Of a DNA stretch of 64,000 nucleotides, positions 45,325 through 58,759 are shown in pieces. The notes under the pieces were generated by a model that saw only the letters and a list, made by a program, of their open reading frames with translations, searched no databases and was not told where the DNA came from. Within the stretch, counting starts at the first letter, position 1; every line of letters starts with the position of its first letter. Origin of the DNA: Ailanthus altissimus (Eukaryota; Streptophyta; Magnoliopsida; Sapindales; Simaroubaceae); the NCBI GenBank assembly GCA_946807835.1, contig OX327704.1, positions 6,634,001 to 6,698,000 on the forward strand. The letters are read 5' to 3'. The translations under genes were made by a program, and so were the position numbers.

Positions 45325-48300
45325 ATGTCTCTGCTTGTGAAATCTCTTCCTCTCCTCTCTCTCCGCACCACCAGAAAAACTCTATTATCTTCCCTTCTCT
45401 TTAAACCCCATACACTCAAAACACTTCCACTCCCACTCCTAAAATACAACAAAGCTGCTGCGGCTGCTTTTGCTGCCTCCGCTTCTGCTTCTCCCGAAAC
45501 CACCACAGCCCCCAATCCTCCTCTGCCTCTGAAGGAGGACACTCTCAACTGGGCCTCTCGCAGCCGCTTTTGCGGCGAATTGACCACACATGACGTCGGA
45601 AAACGGGTCAAGCTATGCGGCTGGGTCGCCCTCCACCGTGTCCACGGTGGCCTCACTTTCCTTAATCTCAGAGACCACACTGGTCTTGTCCAGGTATTTC
45701 TCATTTGCTTCTCTTTTTCAAAAATAATAATACTAATTACTATAAACAGAAATTATTTCTACCAACCGGACGAGTGAAACTGAAAAGTAATGATAATTTA
45801 TAATGTGGCATTGAATTTGTACCATGTGAATTATTTTTATGGTAATATAGATTTTTTTTATTAGGATTAGATCGTTATTGTTTTAGCTGAAAAATATTGT
45901 CATCTCGATATTGTAATGTAGGTTACAACACTTCCCAATGACTTTCCTGAAGCTCATTCCATTGTGAATGACTTGAGGTTGGAGTATGTGATTGCTGTGG
46001 AGGGTGTTGTTCAGTCTCGGCCAATTGAGGCCGTCAATGACAAAATGAAAACTGGCTTCGTCGAGGTAATATTGTTTTGTGATCATTAACTTTATTGCTA
46101 GGCTTGTGTGCACAGGTTGATGGATCCAATATATAATTGCATGCTATCTGTTGACTGAGCCTTTAGTCATGTTCATGTTAGTTTTGTTAGACTGAATTGC
46201 AATGTTGCATCACATGAAAAATATGCTCTATTGCATGATACAACCTCTGCCGAAGAAAAAACAAAAATTGAAACCAGATGGTTTAAGGTTATTTTGATGT
46301 TGAAGATTATTTTTAACTTAATTGATATTGCGAGAAAGAGTATGTTTAATTTCTTTCTTTCAATTCAGCTTGTTTCAGTGTTGATATTGATGCTACTAGT
46401 GCATCACTTATTTGGTTGTTCCCCGAGTCTGGCATGTGGTTCTATTTACCTTCTTCTTTCAACTATTCAAGTCTGGCATGTTGTCCATTTTGAAATATGC
46501 TGCTGACTGTATTTGCCAGGTTGCTGCAGAGCATGTTCAAGTATTGAATGCTGTGAAATCAAAGTTGCCCTTCCTAGTTACTACTGCAGATGATGCAAAG
46601 GATTTTGCTAAAGAAGAGATCCGTTTGAGGTAACTGGTTTCAGTTATCTAGCCATATAATTTTTTGTTTAAGTAGAATATGTTTTCTAGAAAATCTCTTC
46701 TTATAAAAAATTTACTGCATAATTTCTTTCAACATCTTCCAATTTTTCCTCAGTGGAGCTTCCAAAAAATTGATTAATGAATTTCATGTTACAAAAATAA
46801 AGTGTTGTTTCTCCCAATGATCACCGATAATTGATAATTTAACGTCTAATGCTTTTCCTCACCCTCTTTACCTAATTTCTGTATTTATTGGCTTTACTGA
46901 TTTATTTGAAAAAATGCATCTAAATAGATATCGTTGCCTTGATTTGCGCCGGCAGCAAATGAGTCATAACATATTGTTACGACATAAAGTGGTGAAACTC
47001 ATTCGGAGGTATCTAGAGGATGTGCATGGTTTTGTTGAGGTATTATCCATTGAAAATTAATTTATTGTTGACTGGAAGATTTTCTTCCGATTTTCTGCAC
47101 ATCATTTTAACTTATTCTTCAGTTTGATTCTGACCTTTTCGTGGATTTAAGGTAGATTGAGACTCCTATACTTTCTAGGTCTACTCCAGAAGGTGCCCGG
47201 GATTATTTGGTACCCTCAAGAGTTCAGGTACTTCAGATTTGTTTTGCTGCCATTCCCTTTAATGCTTTTAAAACAGCTTCATGCAATTGTAGTGAAATTA
47301 AAGGAGATTACATCCCAACTAATGGGATTTACTGAAAGATGCTTTAAAATATTGAGAAATATCCACACACAGTTTATTTATTCAAATAATATTTATCTTT
47401 GTTGGTCTGTAATATTGGAAAGGCCAAAACCAAAATTTGAGTTACAACTACAAATTTGAAATAGAAATTTTATTCAGATTGCAGGAAAAATTAGTCTTGT
47501 TTATGGTTTGAACTTTGTACTAATTACTCAGAAAGATGCTAAAGCTCACATTTTTAGTGAAATGATGTGTGCTGGCTACACATCTCTATTATTCAGCTGT
47601 ATGTAGAAGGTTGTTGTTTCCTACGATTTATATGACACTGTTCTATAAAAGAATAGGCGTTTCAGATGTTTTTGTTATTATTCTAAGGTGGAAGTCAAGG
47701 AATTCATGGAAATTGTTTATTATTATTATTATTATTATTATTATTTTGCATAGTTTCCCCATAGTTTATGTTTATAGATGAATAAACACCAGTTGATTGC
47801 ACATTAATTTTCAAACAATTCACAAGTGCCTACATATATAGCCATATCTTGATGACTAGTTTCTTATAATTTACTGGTTCAGAACACTCATGTCTCTGCC
47901 CATTAGCATATTCTGCTTCCAATTTGTTGTACTTATCATTTGTGTTTTCTCTTTTTCTGAATGCCTGTCTATGCCAGAGTACCATATGGACAATTATTGT
48001 CTGGTTGAATAAGTGAAAGACATAGAGGGTATACGTTATAACATATGGGCCTTTCAAATGTTTTGACATATATATTGACATTGGTTTAGTTCTCAATGAC
48101 AACGACATATTCTTTTTCTAAGAATAGCTTATCATCTATCATACTTTTATCTTTATATTTGTCTGTTACTTGTATGCTTTGCTCATGGCTTGCAGATCTG
48201 ATTCATCTAATGTGTATTTTGAAGCCAGGAGCATTCTATGCTTTGCCCCAAAGTCCACAACTCTTTAAGCAAATGCTAATGGTCTCTGGTTTTGATAAAT

Positions 48301-51300
48301 ATTATCAGATAGCGAGGTAATCTCTTCGCTCTTGTTTGACTATGTTACCTGCATAGTTGGTTATACCAATTATGCTCTGTGTTTTGCGTTTTTGATTATG
48401 AACTTGCCAGTAAGACCATGTACATTTTTCTACACTAGACCAACATAAAGAGAAGTGAACTCCTTTATATTTAATGTTTTAATGAGCTCAATAGTCAAGT
48501 CTTTTCTCTTTTAGGTGACTGGGGGATGAGGTTGGTGTGTGTGCTGGGGGGTTGGGGGGAGTGAATGTGTTGACAGATGGAGTTTTCTATTGAAGATTGT
48601 TCTGAGATCAAAGATTTTATTTTAGCTGTATAATAATATCTTTTTTTTAATTTATCTTCTTTTTCTCAACAGATGTTTTAGAGATGAAGATTTAAGAGCT
48701 GATAGACAACCTGAGTTCACTCAGCTTGATATGGAACTTGCTTTCACTCCTTTGGAGGACATGCTGAGGCTCAATGAAGATTTGATTAGAAAGGTTAGTA
48801 TACTTTTGTGAGTTTGGTTCAAACCAAGGAAGATTTGGTATGTGAAGAAGATTTATATGTTTGATAAATAAGGTAGAAATCGACCTGGTGTGGAAAAATA
48901 GCTAGCATAAGCTCCATGCTTGAATTTTTTTGTGACGGCGCTCTGCTGTTCATGAGCTCAAAGAATTTCCTAATCCAGCCAATGCATTAGCTTAAGATAT
49001 GTAGTTGGGCCTGCTCATTGACTTTTCAAGAGGACTCTTGTAGTAACTCTTTCAAGTTGACCTTCAACTTTTTTTAAGTGGTTTTGACATACTCTAGGCA
49101 ATAGGATATGTAGTCAGAAGATATTCAAGCTTATTATACATGGATTTATTTTACATTTTTCTCTGTTTTTGCAGAAATTTGATAGTTTTAATATATCTAA
49201 TAAGACATTATTAGGGTCTAATTAGAAAGTTCTCTTTCTTGCAGGTATTTCTAGAGATTAAAGGTATCCAGTTACCAAACCCTTTCCCGAGGCTAACATA
49301 CGCTGAAGCGATGAGTCGATATGGTTCAGACAGGCCAGATACTAGATTCAGTCTTGAGTTGAATGATGTAATCATCTTCCTTCACTTATAAAATGATGAG
49401 GGATTTTAAGTTTTAAAGTTGTCTAGCTATATTTTTCCTTTTTGCATGGGTGTTACTGAAGATATTTCATTGACGTGCAGGTATCTGAAATTTTCTTAGA
49501 GTCTCCCTTCAAGGTTTTCGCAGATACCTTGAAAAGTGGGGGGATTATTAAAGCTTTATGTGTCCCTTCAGGTGCTAAAAGCTATTCAAACACAGCTCTT
49601 AAGAAAGGAGATATTTATAGTGAAGCAATAAAATCTGGAGCAAAGGGTTTGCCTTTCCTGAAGGTCTTGGATGCTGGTAAAAAATAAATTATCTTTTTCC
49701 CTTTTCTCACTTTCTTTCATACTCTCTTTCATCATCAAGTTAAAGATGTTATGTTTGACTGTCCAATCATGTGGCTTTAAAATTTCCTGTCAGGTGATGT
49801 TGAGGGAATTTCAGCATTAGCATCAAGTTTGGATTCAACAAAAAAGGAACAGTTGCTGAAACGATGCTCTGCTGGACCAGGTGATCTAATTTTATTTGCA
49901 CTGGGTCATCCTGCATCAGTTAATAAAACTCTAGACAGGCTTCGGGTGTTTGTAGCCCATGAGTTGGGCTTAATTGATCATGTAAGTTTTTTGACCAGCC
50001 TTCAAATGTATGTAGTTAATGGTCTCTTGGAATATCTGACATTTTCACTTCTCCTTTCCTTGATATTTAGACTAAGCATTCAATTCTATGGGTGACTGAT
50101 TTTCCAATGTTCGAATGGAATGATTCAGAGCAGAGGCTTGAGGTATGTTCTTGTTCATTATATGCTAAATCCTTTTTATAGGAACTGGTTAATTATGGTT
50201 TATCATCTCTATGGGGCTTTCCTATTGTTGATCAGAATTTCTACGTTACCACACTTATATACTTTGTTGACTTGATTCGGTGCATTCTTGCCATGATTGT
50301 TAATCTTAAAAGAAACATTATTTTGCTTATGTCCTCTGTGCTACATGGAAATAAGCGCTTGGCATTTGTCCAGGTTTATTTTGCCTTGTCCGGGTCTGTG
50401 AACTATTTAATCACCTCTGTTCGGTAGCAAGTGTTTTGTATATGTTATATGGATAGGACTGTTAGTAAATGTATAGTTTGTCATGGGGTTTGCTTTTCTT
50501 CTGCAGGCTCTGCATCATCCATTTACTGCACCGAACGCAGAAGACATGGAAGATCTTTCTTCTGCTCGTGCCCTTGCCTATGACATGGTTTACAATGGAG
50601 TTGAGGTAACTTGCTTTATCCTAGCATCTGTGGAGCTTGAAGTTTTTTTTTTTCACTTAAAAGACAATAAAACATGATGTTACCTGTTTGCTCTGATGTC
50701 GTCAGATTGGTGGAGGAAGTTTGAGAATTTACAAGCGGGAGGTCCAACAAAAAGTTTTGGAAATTGTTGGCATCACTCCTGAACAGGTCAGAAGGTTCTT
50801 AACTTGAGCTATTATGCACTTTGGCTGGGTTGCATGCTTTAAAGTTATTGTGGTCGTTGTGTGGGTGTTGCGTGTCAATGTAAGTTCAAAGAAGTCTGGA
50901 TCATAAGGATAATAATTTTTTACATGTATTGTGAGAATAGTTATAAGTTCCTCTTACATAATGTCTAGAGGCTAGTTTGGACCTCAATTTGGGACTCCAG
51001 AACATATATGTTCTGCTTTTCAGTTTATGGTTTATTTTTGTGAAGTTCATCCAAGAACTTCAGTTCAAGTTAACTGATCTGAGGAGGTAAGACCACCCAC
51101 TTTGACTATTGGTGGCTTAAATTGCCAACCTCGGACTTGAAGCCTCCTGCAAAGTAGACTTGAAATATTACAAGTTTAGTCTGGTTATAGCATGTTATTC
51201 TTTTTTCTGATCACCTTAACATCTTTTCAAACATGAGGACTTTGTTTTATTTTGTCACAGGCTGAAGCAAAGTTTGGCTACCTTCTAGAGGCTTTTGACA

Positions 51301-51660
51301 TGGGTGCTCCTCCTCATGGTATGGAGATGGAATAGTGAATCACTTGCATCTTTATATAATTAATATTTTATTTAACATTCATATAGAATGCATATGTGAT
51401 TATTGGGTCAATTTATGTGCCTGAAAACTAAGAGGTTAGCTTTTCTTCAGTATATTTTTCATTAGTTAGTACTATTCTTGTTCGTTGCAGGGGGGATTGC
51501 TTATGGGTTGGACAGATTGGTTATGTTGTTGGCAGGCGCCAATTCCATCAGGGATGTTATAGCTTTCCCAAAGACAACAACTGCTCAATGTGCCCTCACT
51601 AGGGCTCCATCAGAGGTGGATCCCCAGCAGCTTAAAGAATTATTATTTCGGGCCAAATAG
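45325..51660 (+). CDS. Aspartyl-tRNA synthetase, organellar (bacterial-type), 15 exons
   Basis: It charges tRNA-Asp in chloroplasts and/or mitochondria. Exons: 45325-45693, 45922-46065, 46520-46629, 46928-47039, 47156-47227, 48225-48316, 48673-48793, 49245-49367, 49481-49676, 49794-49981, 50071-50142, 50507-50605, 50706-50786, 51261-51318 and 51491-51660. They total 2007 bp, or 668 residues plus stop. Residues 1 to about 70 are Ser/Leu/Arg/Ala-rich without acidic runs, a transit peptide. The OB anticodon-binding domain is about 76-190 ([18 protein letters not shown]). Class II motif 1 holds VEIETPIL (about 244-251). [11 protein letters not shown] is at about 275-285. Motif 2 is [18 protein letters not shown] (302-319). 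The bacterial GAD insert is about 395-500, and motif 3 [11 protein letters not shown] is at 613-623 with Arg621. No key residue is missing. All introns are GT/AG. Dual targeting is common for plant organellar synthetases but is not shown by the sequence. Confidence 0.95.
47717..47745. repeat. (TTA)n microsatellite in AspRS intron 5
   Basis: About nine uninterrupted TTA units lie within the 997-bp intron between exons 5 and 6, the largest intron of the gene. It is a likely length-variable marker. Confidence 0.9.
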
Positions 51661-52147
51661 TTTCTTGTAGGTGAAGATAGGATAGATTTTGCAAACTTCT
51701 GAGGTAGAGTGAGACATGTTTTATATGGGACAAACAAATCTAACGCTTTTAATAGTCAATTTATTTTCTACCTGCTTGTAAGTTCTCCCTTGAGAAGTAT
51801 GACTACGTTTGCTGCAACAGGTCATAACTGTCTCCCTGGCAAATTTTACTCCTTTCAATGTTTGTTTTGCCCCCATTAAATTTTGCGTTTCTAAACTGAT
51901 TCTTGCAAGCATCTCTAGTATTGCACTGGTTCTTCATCCTCTTCTCTAATTAACATTTGATCTACGGATGCTAGCATTCAAGCTAAAGACAGCAAAGAAA
52001 TAAGAAAACTGTATAGAAAAGAAAAATATTTCATTATCCACCACAAAATTAAATTTGGGTTGAGAAAATTACTACAGATCTAAGTTTGGGTGATATTAGC
52101 TTTTCACAAAGAGAGATCATAAGAACAAAAACAAAACGAAAAATAAA
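51661..52147 (+). other. AspRS 3' UTR and downstream flank
   Basis: Sequence following the stop, with no further gene. The polyadenylation site is not determined; it could lie anywhere to about 51950. Confidence 0.45.
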
Positions 52148-52149
52148 TA

Positions 52150-52500
52150 ACTTATATTACATCCTATCAATTAGAGGTGGTAAACCGAACTTATATTACA
52201 TCCTATCAATTACGGGTGGGCAACGGTTTAGTTTAATCAAAAATTAAATTAGATTAAATTTTTTGGTTCGATTTAATTTTTTTAGAACCGATTGGTTCAG
52301 TTTCAATTCAATTCATTTTGATTTGGTTCAAATTGAAAAAAATATATTATAAATGTACTAAAAATCAAAATTGAAACAAACCAAATTAAATTGGTTTGAT
52401 TCAATTTCTAAAAAGTAGAACTGATCAGTTCTAATTTGTTAAAACCAATTGATTAAGTTCTAGCCCAAATCAAACCAAAACCGAAAATGCCAACTCCTTA
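52150..52500. repeat. Degenerate GGTTYGGTTT-type repeat with a short duplication
   Basis: A 40-bp unit (CTTATATTACATCCTATCAATTA...) is duplicated at about 52150 and 52190. Then GGGTGGGCAACGGTTTAGTTTAATC starts a run of TTTGGTTCGATTT, ATTGGTTCAGTTTCAATTC and, further on, their complements (CAAACCAAATTAAATTGGTTTG, CAAATCAAACCAAAACC). This GGTTCGGTTT type of low-complexity dyad is widespread in plant genomes. No function is known to me. Confidence 0.7.
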
Positions 52501-52725
52501 AATCAATGGCTTACATGCATATAAAATAAATTGATATAAAAAACAAAAAATCCTATCCAACAATAAGCTTAATTTTTTTAATTGATATTAAATTCAAGCA
52601 AAAATTATTATTATTATTTTGTAAAAATTCAGATCCTGTTATACTCTTAAATTAATTCAAAAAGCAATAAAAATTCACCAATTATATCCATCGTTACAAG
52701 TTACTTTTTCCATGTTTTTCATCAA
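52501..52725. other. Non-coding spacer before the copia element
   Basis: AT-rich; nothing recognised. It ends with the ATAAC target duplication at 52726-52730. Confidence 0.4.
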
Positions 52726-55700
52726 ATAACTGTTGGAATTGATAATTCAAAATCAATGTTCACTTTGATTTCGAGTAAAAAATTAATAGAGTCAACAAGA
52801 GATTGAGAATGCAATAAACAGACAAAAAAATGAAACAGAAAGCCAGATACGAGGAGGGGGTGCAAAAGCACAAGTGAGGACATGCCCAGGTGTGGGCACT
52901 GTAGCACTAGACTTTTGAGCGCTGTGATACTGGATTTTGAAAAGCCATAACGCTATGTCGAATCACATCTAGCACCACGGTGAAGCGCCGCATCGCTGCC
53001 TATTTGAAAAATTATCTTTTTAGGTCCAATTACAAGTTTAAGTCGTTTTTGAACTTTTTAAATACATTTACTCTTATTCTAACTAGGTTTAGAGTTTTTA
53101 GGAATTTTAAATACTATATAAACTCTTGTAACCCTTTAGAATTAATCAAGCATTAACAAGAGAGAGAATAAAGAGCTTAGGTTACACTTGTGTATTTTTA
53201 GTGCACAAGATAGTGTGGTATAAATCTTTACAAGTTTTGGGCTATTGGGTATTCTTTGTAATCTCTTGTGAAAAATTCTTTGTGAACTAGTTAATTAAAG
53301 AAGTTAGGATCCTCAGATCCATTGTAGATATAAGCAGTTATTATCTAACCAAGTGTATTATTTACTCATTTTTTGGTATATGTGATTATTTATCTCTTTG
53401 ATTGTATGATCTTTTGTTATTCTTAGTTACTTGTGAGTGAAAGTCTTCCATTAAGCATTTAGGGTTCTTATAGTGCGTGCTAAAAGCCTCAACAAACTAG
53501 TATAAGATCAGAGGTTAATAAACCATAGCATCTCACAAGCATGGAGTAGAGAAATTCAATGGGCAGAATAATTTCAATCTATGGAAGGTAAATGTTATGA
53601 TTTTATTGGTGAATCAAGTGTTAGATTCAGCTTTTAAGAAAACTCAAGCAACAATCAGTTAGGAGAAGAGACCGACAAAACCTGGATCTAAGTCAGATAG
53701 AAAAATTATTTAGATAAAAGCCCATAGTATCATAATTTTATCATTGAGTGATGAAGTTTCGTGGGAAGTGACTAAAGAGAAGACGACATTTAGGTCTTTA
53801 GAAGAAACTTGACACCCTTTATATGACGAAATATTTGAATGTCAAGAAGAAGTTATATAAGTTATTTATAGCTAAAGGAACATCAATGAAATGTCATATT
53901 GATGTCTTCAGTAAGATTCTCATGGATCTTAAAACGATCGACATCAAGATCGAGAATGAAGATAAGGTAATAATTTTGTTGTGTTCTTTACCTCCAAGTT
54001 ATGAGCATTTCATGGATACACTCATATATGGTAAAGAGACTTTAACGATGACTAATATTAAAGTCTTATTAAACTCTAAAGAATTAAGAAAAATATATAA
54101 ATTCGATAGTGCAACAGGCTTAATTGCAAAATGAGGAGATGGAAAAAAATAATCAGAGGAGTAGATCCAAAAAGTGTTATTATTGCAATAAGGAAGAGCA
54201 CTTGAAGAGGGATTTGTTTAGTAAGAAAGGTAAAGAATGGTAGAGGAGTTGCAATAGTCTGTGAAGAAGACTTGAAAGTTGTAAAATTATTGATAGCTTC
54301 TGATGAGAAATTTACTAGTGAATGGATACTTGATTCTTACTACAATTGCTAGTAGGTCATTATTTACCAATTATAAATCTTTTAGGAATAAAAAAATACT
54401 AATGGGGAATGATATGACTAGTTAAGTCATAGGGATTGGTAACGTAACAATGAGGATGCATAATGGAAAAATTAGAGAGTTACATAGTGTATGGTATGTT
54501 CTTGGAGTTAGAAGAAACTTGTTATCTTTAGGAGTGCCAGATCAAGAGAGGTATTCATTCAAGGCAGAAAAAGAAACACTAGAGACGAAGGAAAGATCTA
54601 TAGTGGTTACGAAAGATGAGAAGCACAAGGGACTGTATGTGCTTGATGAAAATGTTATGAGTGGCTCAACATGGGTTGTTGAGGAGATGCAAAACTAGGG
54701 GAAGCTTGGAGATTAGCTCATCAGAGTGACAAGAGTCAAAAGAGAATGATTTGGAAGAGTGTTCCTAGCAAGATTAAGCTACAGAGATATTGTCATGGTA
54801 TTAAATGCGACATGAAAGATTACAATATAAAGGGTACCCAATAAAAGATACATTCATATCTTTATAGACTAAAGTCACAGGCCTAGAAAAGAGTTAAGTT
54901 TAGAAAAAGACTTAACTAATGTTAACAATAGGTAATTAAGTAATATTGTAAAAGAATCCTAGAAAGCATTTTGAAGAGATTTTAAATCAAATAGGGGTTT
55001 GTTGGAATTAGTGATTCAAAATTAAGATTGAGTTTGATTTTGAGTTGGAAACTGATAAAAAATCAACATGAGATTGAGAATGCGATGGATAGACAAAAAG
55101 GAAACAAACCAGAAAGCTAGATACGAGGAAGGATGTGAAAGCACAAGTGGGGACATGCTTAGGTATGGGCACTGTGGCGTTAGACTTTTGAGCATTGCGG
55201 CATCAAAGTTAGTAAACCCAGTACTGCAACGATAAGTCGAATCACATCCAACATCGCGACGGTAGTTTTTGAGCATCGCAGTGCTACCTATTCAGAAAAT
55301 TACCTTTTTAGGTCCAACTATGAGTTTAAGTTAGTTTTAGACTTCCTAAACACGTAAAATCTTATTCTAACTAGGTTTAAGGTTTCTAGGGACATTTGAA
55401 ACACTATATAAACCCTTGTAACCTCTTAAAATTAATCAAGTACCAAAGCATCAACAAGAGAGATAATATAGAGTTTATGTTACACTTGAGTGCTTTGAGT
55501 GTATAAAATAGTGTGGTATAGATTTTTAGGAGCTTTAGGCTATTAGGTATTTCTTATAATCTCTAATGGAAAGTTCTTTGTGAATTAGTTAATAAAAGAA
55601 GTTAGAATCTAAGATCCACCATGAACGTAAACGATTATTACCGAATCAAGTATATTGCTTGTGCATTTTTTAGTGTGTGATTATTTTTCTCTTTGATTGT

Positions 55701-55795
55701 TTGATCTTTTGTTATTTTTAATTACTTGTAAGTGAAAGTATTTTATAAAACGTTTAAAGTTCATAGAGTGCATACTAAAAACGGCCCACAATAAC
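52726..55795 (+). mobile_element. Ty1/copia element with perfect target duplication, pol deleted
   Basis: 5' LTR 52731-53494 (764 bp, TGTTGGAATT...CCTCAACA). 3' LTR 55000-55790 (791 bp, TGTTGGAATT...GGCCCACA). ATAAC flanks both sides (52726-52730 and 55791-55795). A degenerate primer site (TAGTATAAGATCAGAGG, 53498) follows the 5' LTR, and AAATAGGGGTT precedes the 3' LTR. The 1.5-kb internal part holds gag, a protease remnant and the pre-integrase segment. The integrase core, RT and RNase H are absent. The LTRs differ at many positions, so it is old. An LTR of the same family is at 16901-17688, and the gag resembles that at 62700-62200. Confidence 0.9.
53540..54770 (+). pseudogene. Copia gag, protease remnant and pre-integrase segment
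   Basis: An N-terminal gag pattern (VEKF then NFNLWK, about 53550-53585) leads to a 103-codon open part (53823-54134) with KKKLYKLFIAKGTSMKCHID and LLCSLPPSYEHFMDTLIYG, the copia gag (UBN2-type) pattern. A damaged zinc knuckle follows near 54175 (LLQ...EEHLKRD). The protease site is altered: WILDSYYNC (about 54326) has Tyr where Gly should follow Ser. The 82-codon open part 54450-54698 has the segment after protease (MRMHNGKIRELHSVWYVLGV, RRNLLSLG) and KGLYVLDE. The sequence ends near 54770 without an integrase core. Confidence 0.82.
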
Positions 55796-56100
55796 AATGA
55801 AAATATTTATATGCTTTTAAAGGAGTTTCTATTATTACAGTTGTTAATAATAAAATAATTTTTTATTTTTAATTTCAAAATTATAATTATGGTCGCTGGT
55901 AAATGTATTTGTTAATATTTTTATTCTTTTTCTAAATTGATTTATAAAAATATAATATTCAATGAATTCTTATAAAAAATTAATATTTTATTATTTTATT
56001 TATTTATTTAAATTTAATGTTAATTAGAAAAATTTCTAGACTTGTCTTTGTTTATAATTTTTTGAATTTCAAAATTAATTTAATTTAGTACTTATTTAAA
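55796..56100. other. Non-coding AT-rich stretch
   Basis: Low-complexity AT-rich sequence after the copia element; no gene is visible. Confidence 0.4.
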
Positions 56101-56205
56101 CAGTTCGGTGGTAAAGGACTTGTAGTGCATTTTTGTCATTAAAATAAAAGTTTTAAGTTCAATTCCTTCCTTCTCAAATCAATAATAATAATAATAATAA
56201 TTTAA
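56101..56205 (+). mobile_element. Candidate tRNA-derived SINE
   Basis: An A-box-like CAGTTCGGTGGTAAAGGACTTG (56101) and a B-box-like AAGTTCAATTCC (56155-56166) are about 50 bp apart. They are followed by TTCCTTCTCAAATC and an (AAT)n tail at 56180-56203, the layout of a short SINE with a simple-repeat tail. It does not fold as a functional tRNA that I can see. No target duplication was identified. Confidence 0.4.
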
Positions 56206-58021
56206 TTTACGTCCAATCATCCAAGATTTTGATAGGTTTCAAAATAATTTTTGTAAAGGATTTAACAAGTATTTGTGGTTGGATGGTTTGAGCGTTAATC
56301 TTCTTTTACTTGAGTCAGGAGTTTGACTCCCGTTTACAGTTTAAGCTTTAAAGCCAAGGAAAATAAAATCAAGTTAAGCAAAAAAAAATTAACATTTAGC
56401 ATAATTCCTGATAAGGGTAAAATCGTCAAATTGAGCAAGAATTGAATATTTAATATAAGATTTCTAACGATAAGAGATCTCGGAGCATTTTTGAAAGTCC
56501 ATGGGTATTCCAATTTCCAAACATAAATCATTGAGAAAAAATTGGAAGTTATTTTAAGGTAATATTTGATTTGGAGAATGAAAAGTAGAGGGGAATGAAA
56601 TGGAAAAAGAAAAAAAAAAAGGAGAAATCAAAATGATTTTACTATTTGATTGGAGCCCGAAAAATATATGAAAATGAATGAATGAATAATATTTTATTTA
56701 GACCAAAATACTTGCACTCCTTTAGACAAAAATACTCTTTAACTTTAATTTTTATATTTTATTTTAATATACTAAGTTTTAAAATCAATTTGTTTCTAAA
56801 TATAAATTAATTTAGGATCCATTTGAGAATGTTTCTAATAAAAATGCTTTTACTCTATATTTTTTTAGTTATTAGTGTTTTCTTTTAAAAAAAAAATTAA
56901 TGTTTGATAATAATTTATAAAAATAGTTTAAAGCACCTTTTCATAATTTGTAGAGTATTTAATTGTGTAATTGATAACTATCTTTTTTTTTATTATAAAA
57001 GTATTTCAATAAATATTATAAAATTAATATTTTATTTTAAATTATTAAATAATATAAAATTTTCTTCTAACGGTGGGGGTAGGAACCCTTTATTTTAGTG
57101 TTAGAAAATGACCTCGAGTTCAAGTGTTAAATCTCTGGTCTCAATGCCGGTCTCTACGAGATCACGTACTCAGTTTTCATGCTCAGGTTGAATTCAGAGG
57201 CATAAGCACATCCTACTTCTAATGTATAGGCCTCAAGTTTTAAAATCAAATTATAAATCTAAGAAATCAAATTGGGATTCAGCTGGGCAGTGGGTCCTTA
57301 TGTCCTGCTGTTAAGGTCATAGATAATAATAATTTTTTTTATCTTTTTTAATTTCCTTTTAATAATTTTTGTAAAAAGGGTTTATACAATAATTTATCAA
57401 AGTGAGTAGGCAAGAATAATGATTCCTTGAAGAGGAATCCTAATTCTTCATTTTTACGGAATTTGTATTCCTTAAAAATTCCTAAAGAATCTCCATTCTT
57501 CATCGAAGTGCTTAACTAAATTAAAGAATCCTTTTAAGAATGAGAATTTTGTTTTTAACCAAACATTACCTAAAAGTGTATGGATATTCAAAATGTAATT
57601 CTCGGGTAAAGTTTTTACATTTAACAAAAGACTTGTAATGGTACAATGTCTTAAGTATTTTTGCAAGCTCTCCCATATAGCACACCTCCCCGATCAGTAA
57701 GTCAAGGGTTTAAGTTAGGACTTTTGTTAAGATTGTGTAATAATTTTTTTTTGGTAGGGCATTTTTTCCTTTTTGTAAGGGTTCTCTCATCCACCGTAGA
57801 GTGTATATGTAATACGAAAATGATATAGTATCGTGCTTCAGTTTCTTCTAATATAATATAGATGTTAAAAAAAAATGTATTTCTAAAGGTGTCAGAGACC
57901 AAACTATCAAAATAAATTAAAGTTTTGAAGAAACAACAAAAAGTATCAATATTGAATTACGGCAACACAACTAGAACAACATCAAAATTAGTAAAACAGC
58001 AACACAATAATAATAAGATTA
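56206..58021. other. Intergenic AT-rich region
   Basis: No supported gene. A second tRNA-box-like stretch is at 56285-56340 (TGGTTTGAGCG...GGAGTTTGACTCCC), and the sequence of 57085-57310 is somewhat less AT-rich, but no element could be delimited. Open stretches here (56334-56531 and 57472-57902, both minus) have no recognisable features. Confidence 0.35.
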
Positions 58022-58690
58022 TATTGAAATAAAAGCACATAAATAAACAATATCATTTAAATAAATAGTATAAAATAAGTAATTAAAAATAAAAAAAAAT
58101 AAAAAAAGAACACACAAATTTATACGATTTGAATAACTTGTTTATATCTACGGCAAATCAAGATCACTCACTTTTATTATTGAATCACAAGTCACTTATA
58201 AAGTATATTTTTTTTACAAGAAAGACTCACAAAAAAACACTCTCTCTTGCAATTAAAGGGATTTTTTCTCACTAAGAATTAAAAAATATGTTTGATTACA
58301 AAGATCTCACCTCAATTTCACTAAGATATGTTTACAAGTCAATAGAGAGCCTTTATATAGGTTTTAGGACGTCATAGGTTTACCCTAAACGTATAAGAAC
58401 CGTATTAGGGAGTTCTGAATCAAGTGGGAAACGAAATAAATAAGTATAAAAATGAAAAACTATTCTCGTGCCCAGTACTGTGGTGCTGGTGTGCCCGTCT
58501 GGGTGCCGAAGCGCTAATCACCTGGCTCCACAACACTCAAGTTTTGTTCTGGACACCGCGGCGCCCACGCCTGGGCACCGCGCCTTGGTCTTTCATCTTC
58601 TTTCGCGTCCGTCTTCAATCCTTGCATACCTCACACACTTAGCTTGCCCTTCAAATCATATCCTGATAATTTTTAATTAATATTCTCACA
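58022..58690 (-). repeat. 3' LTR of the minus-strand copia element
   Basis: 669 bp, homologous to 62763-63437. It contains TATATAGG (TATA-like on plus and minus, about 58355) and a GC-rich block at 58480-58610 unusual for this AT-rich window. Confidence 0.85.
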
Positions 58691-58759
58691 AATTCCCTCC
58701 TTGATTCAAAATCATCCACAAAGTAACTCGATCTCTCATCTCCGCATCTTCGATCACCC

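Noticed and set aside
45282..45704. 140-codon open stretch on minus
   Set aside because: It is the antisense shadow of AspRS exon 1.
57085..57310. Possible SINE or tRNA-like boxes (GAGTTCAAGTG and similar)
   Set aside because: No paired A box at the right distance and no tail or target duplication.
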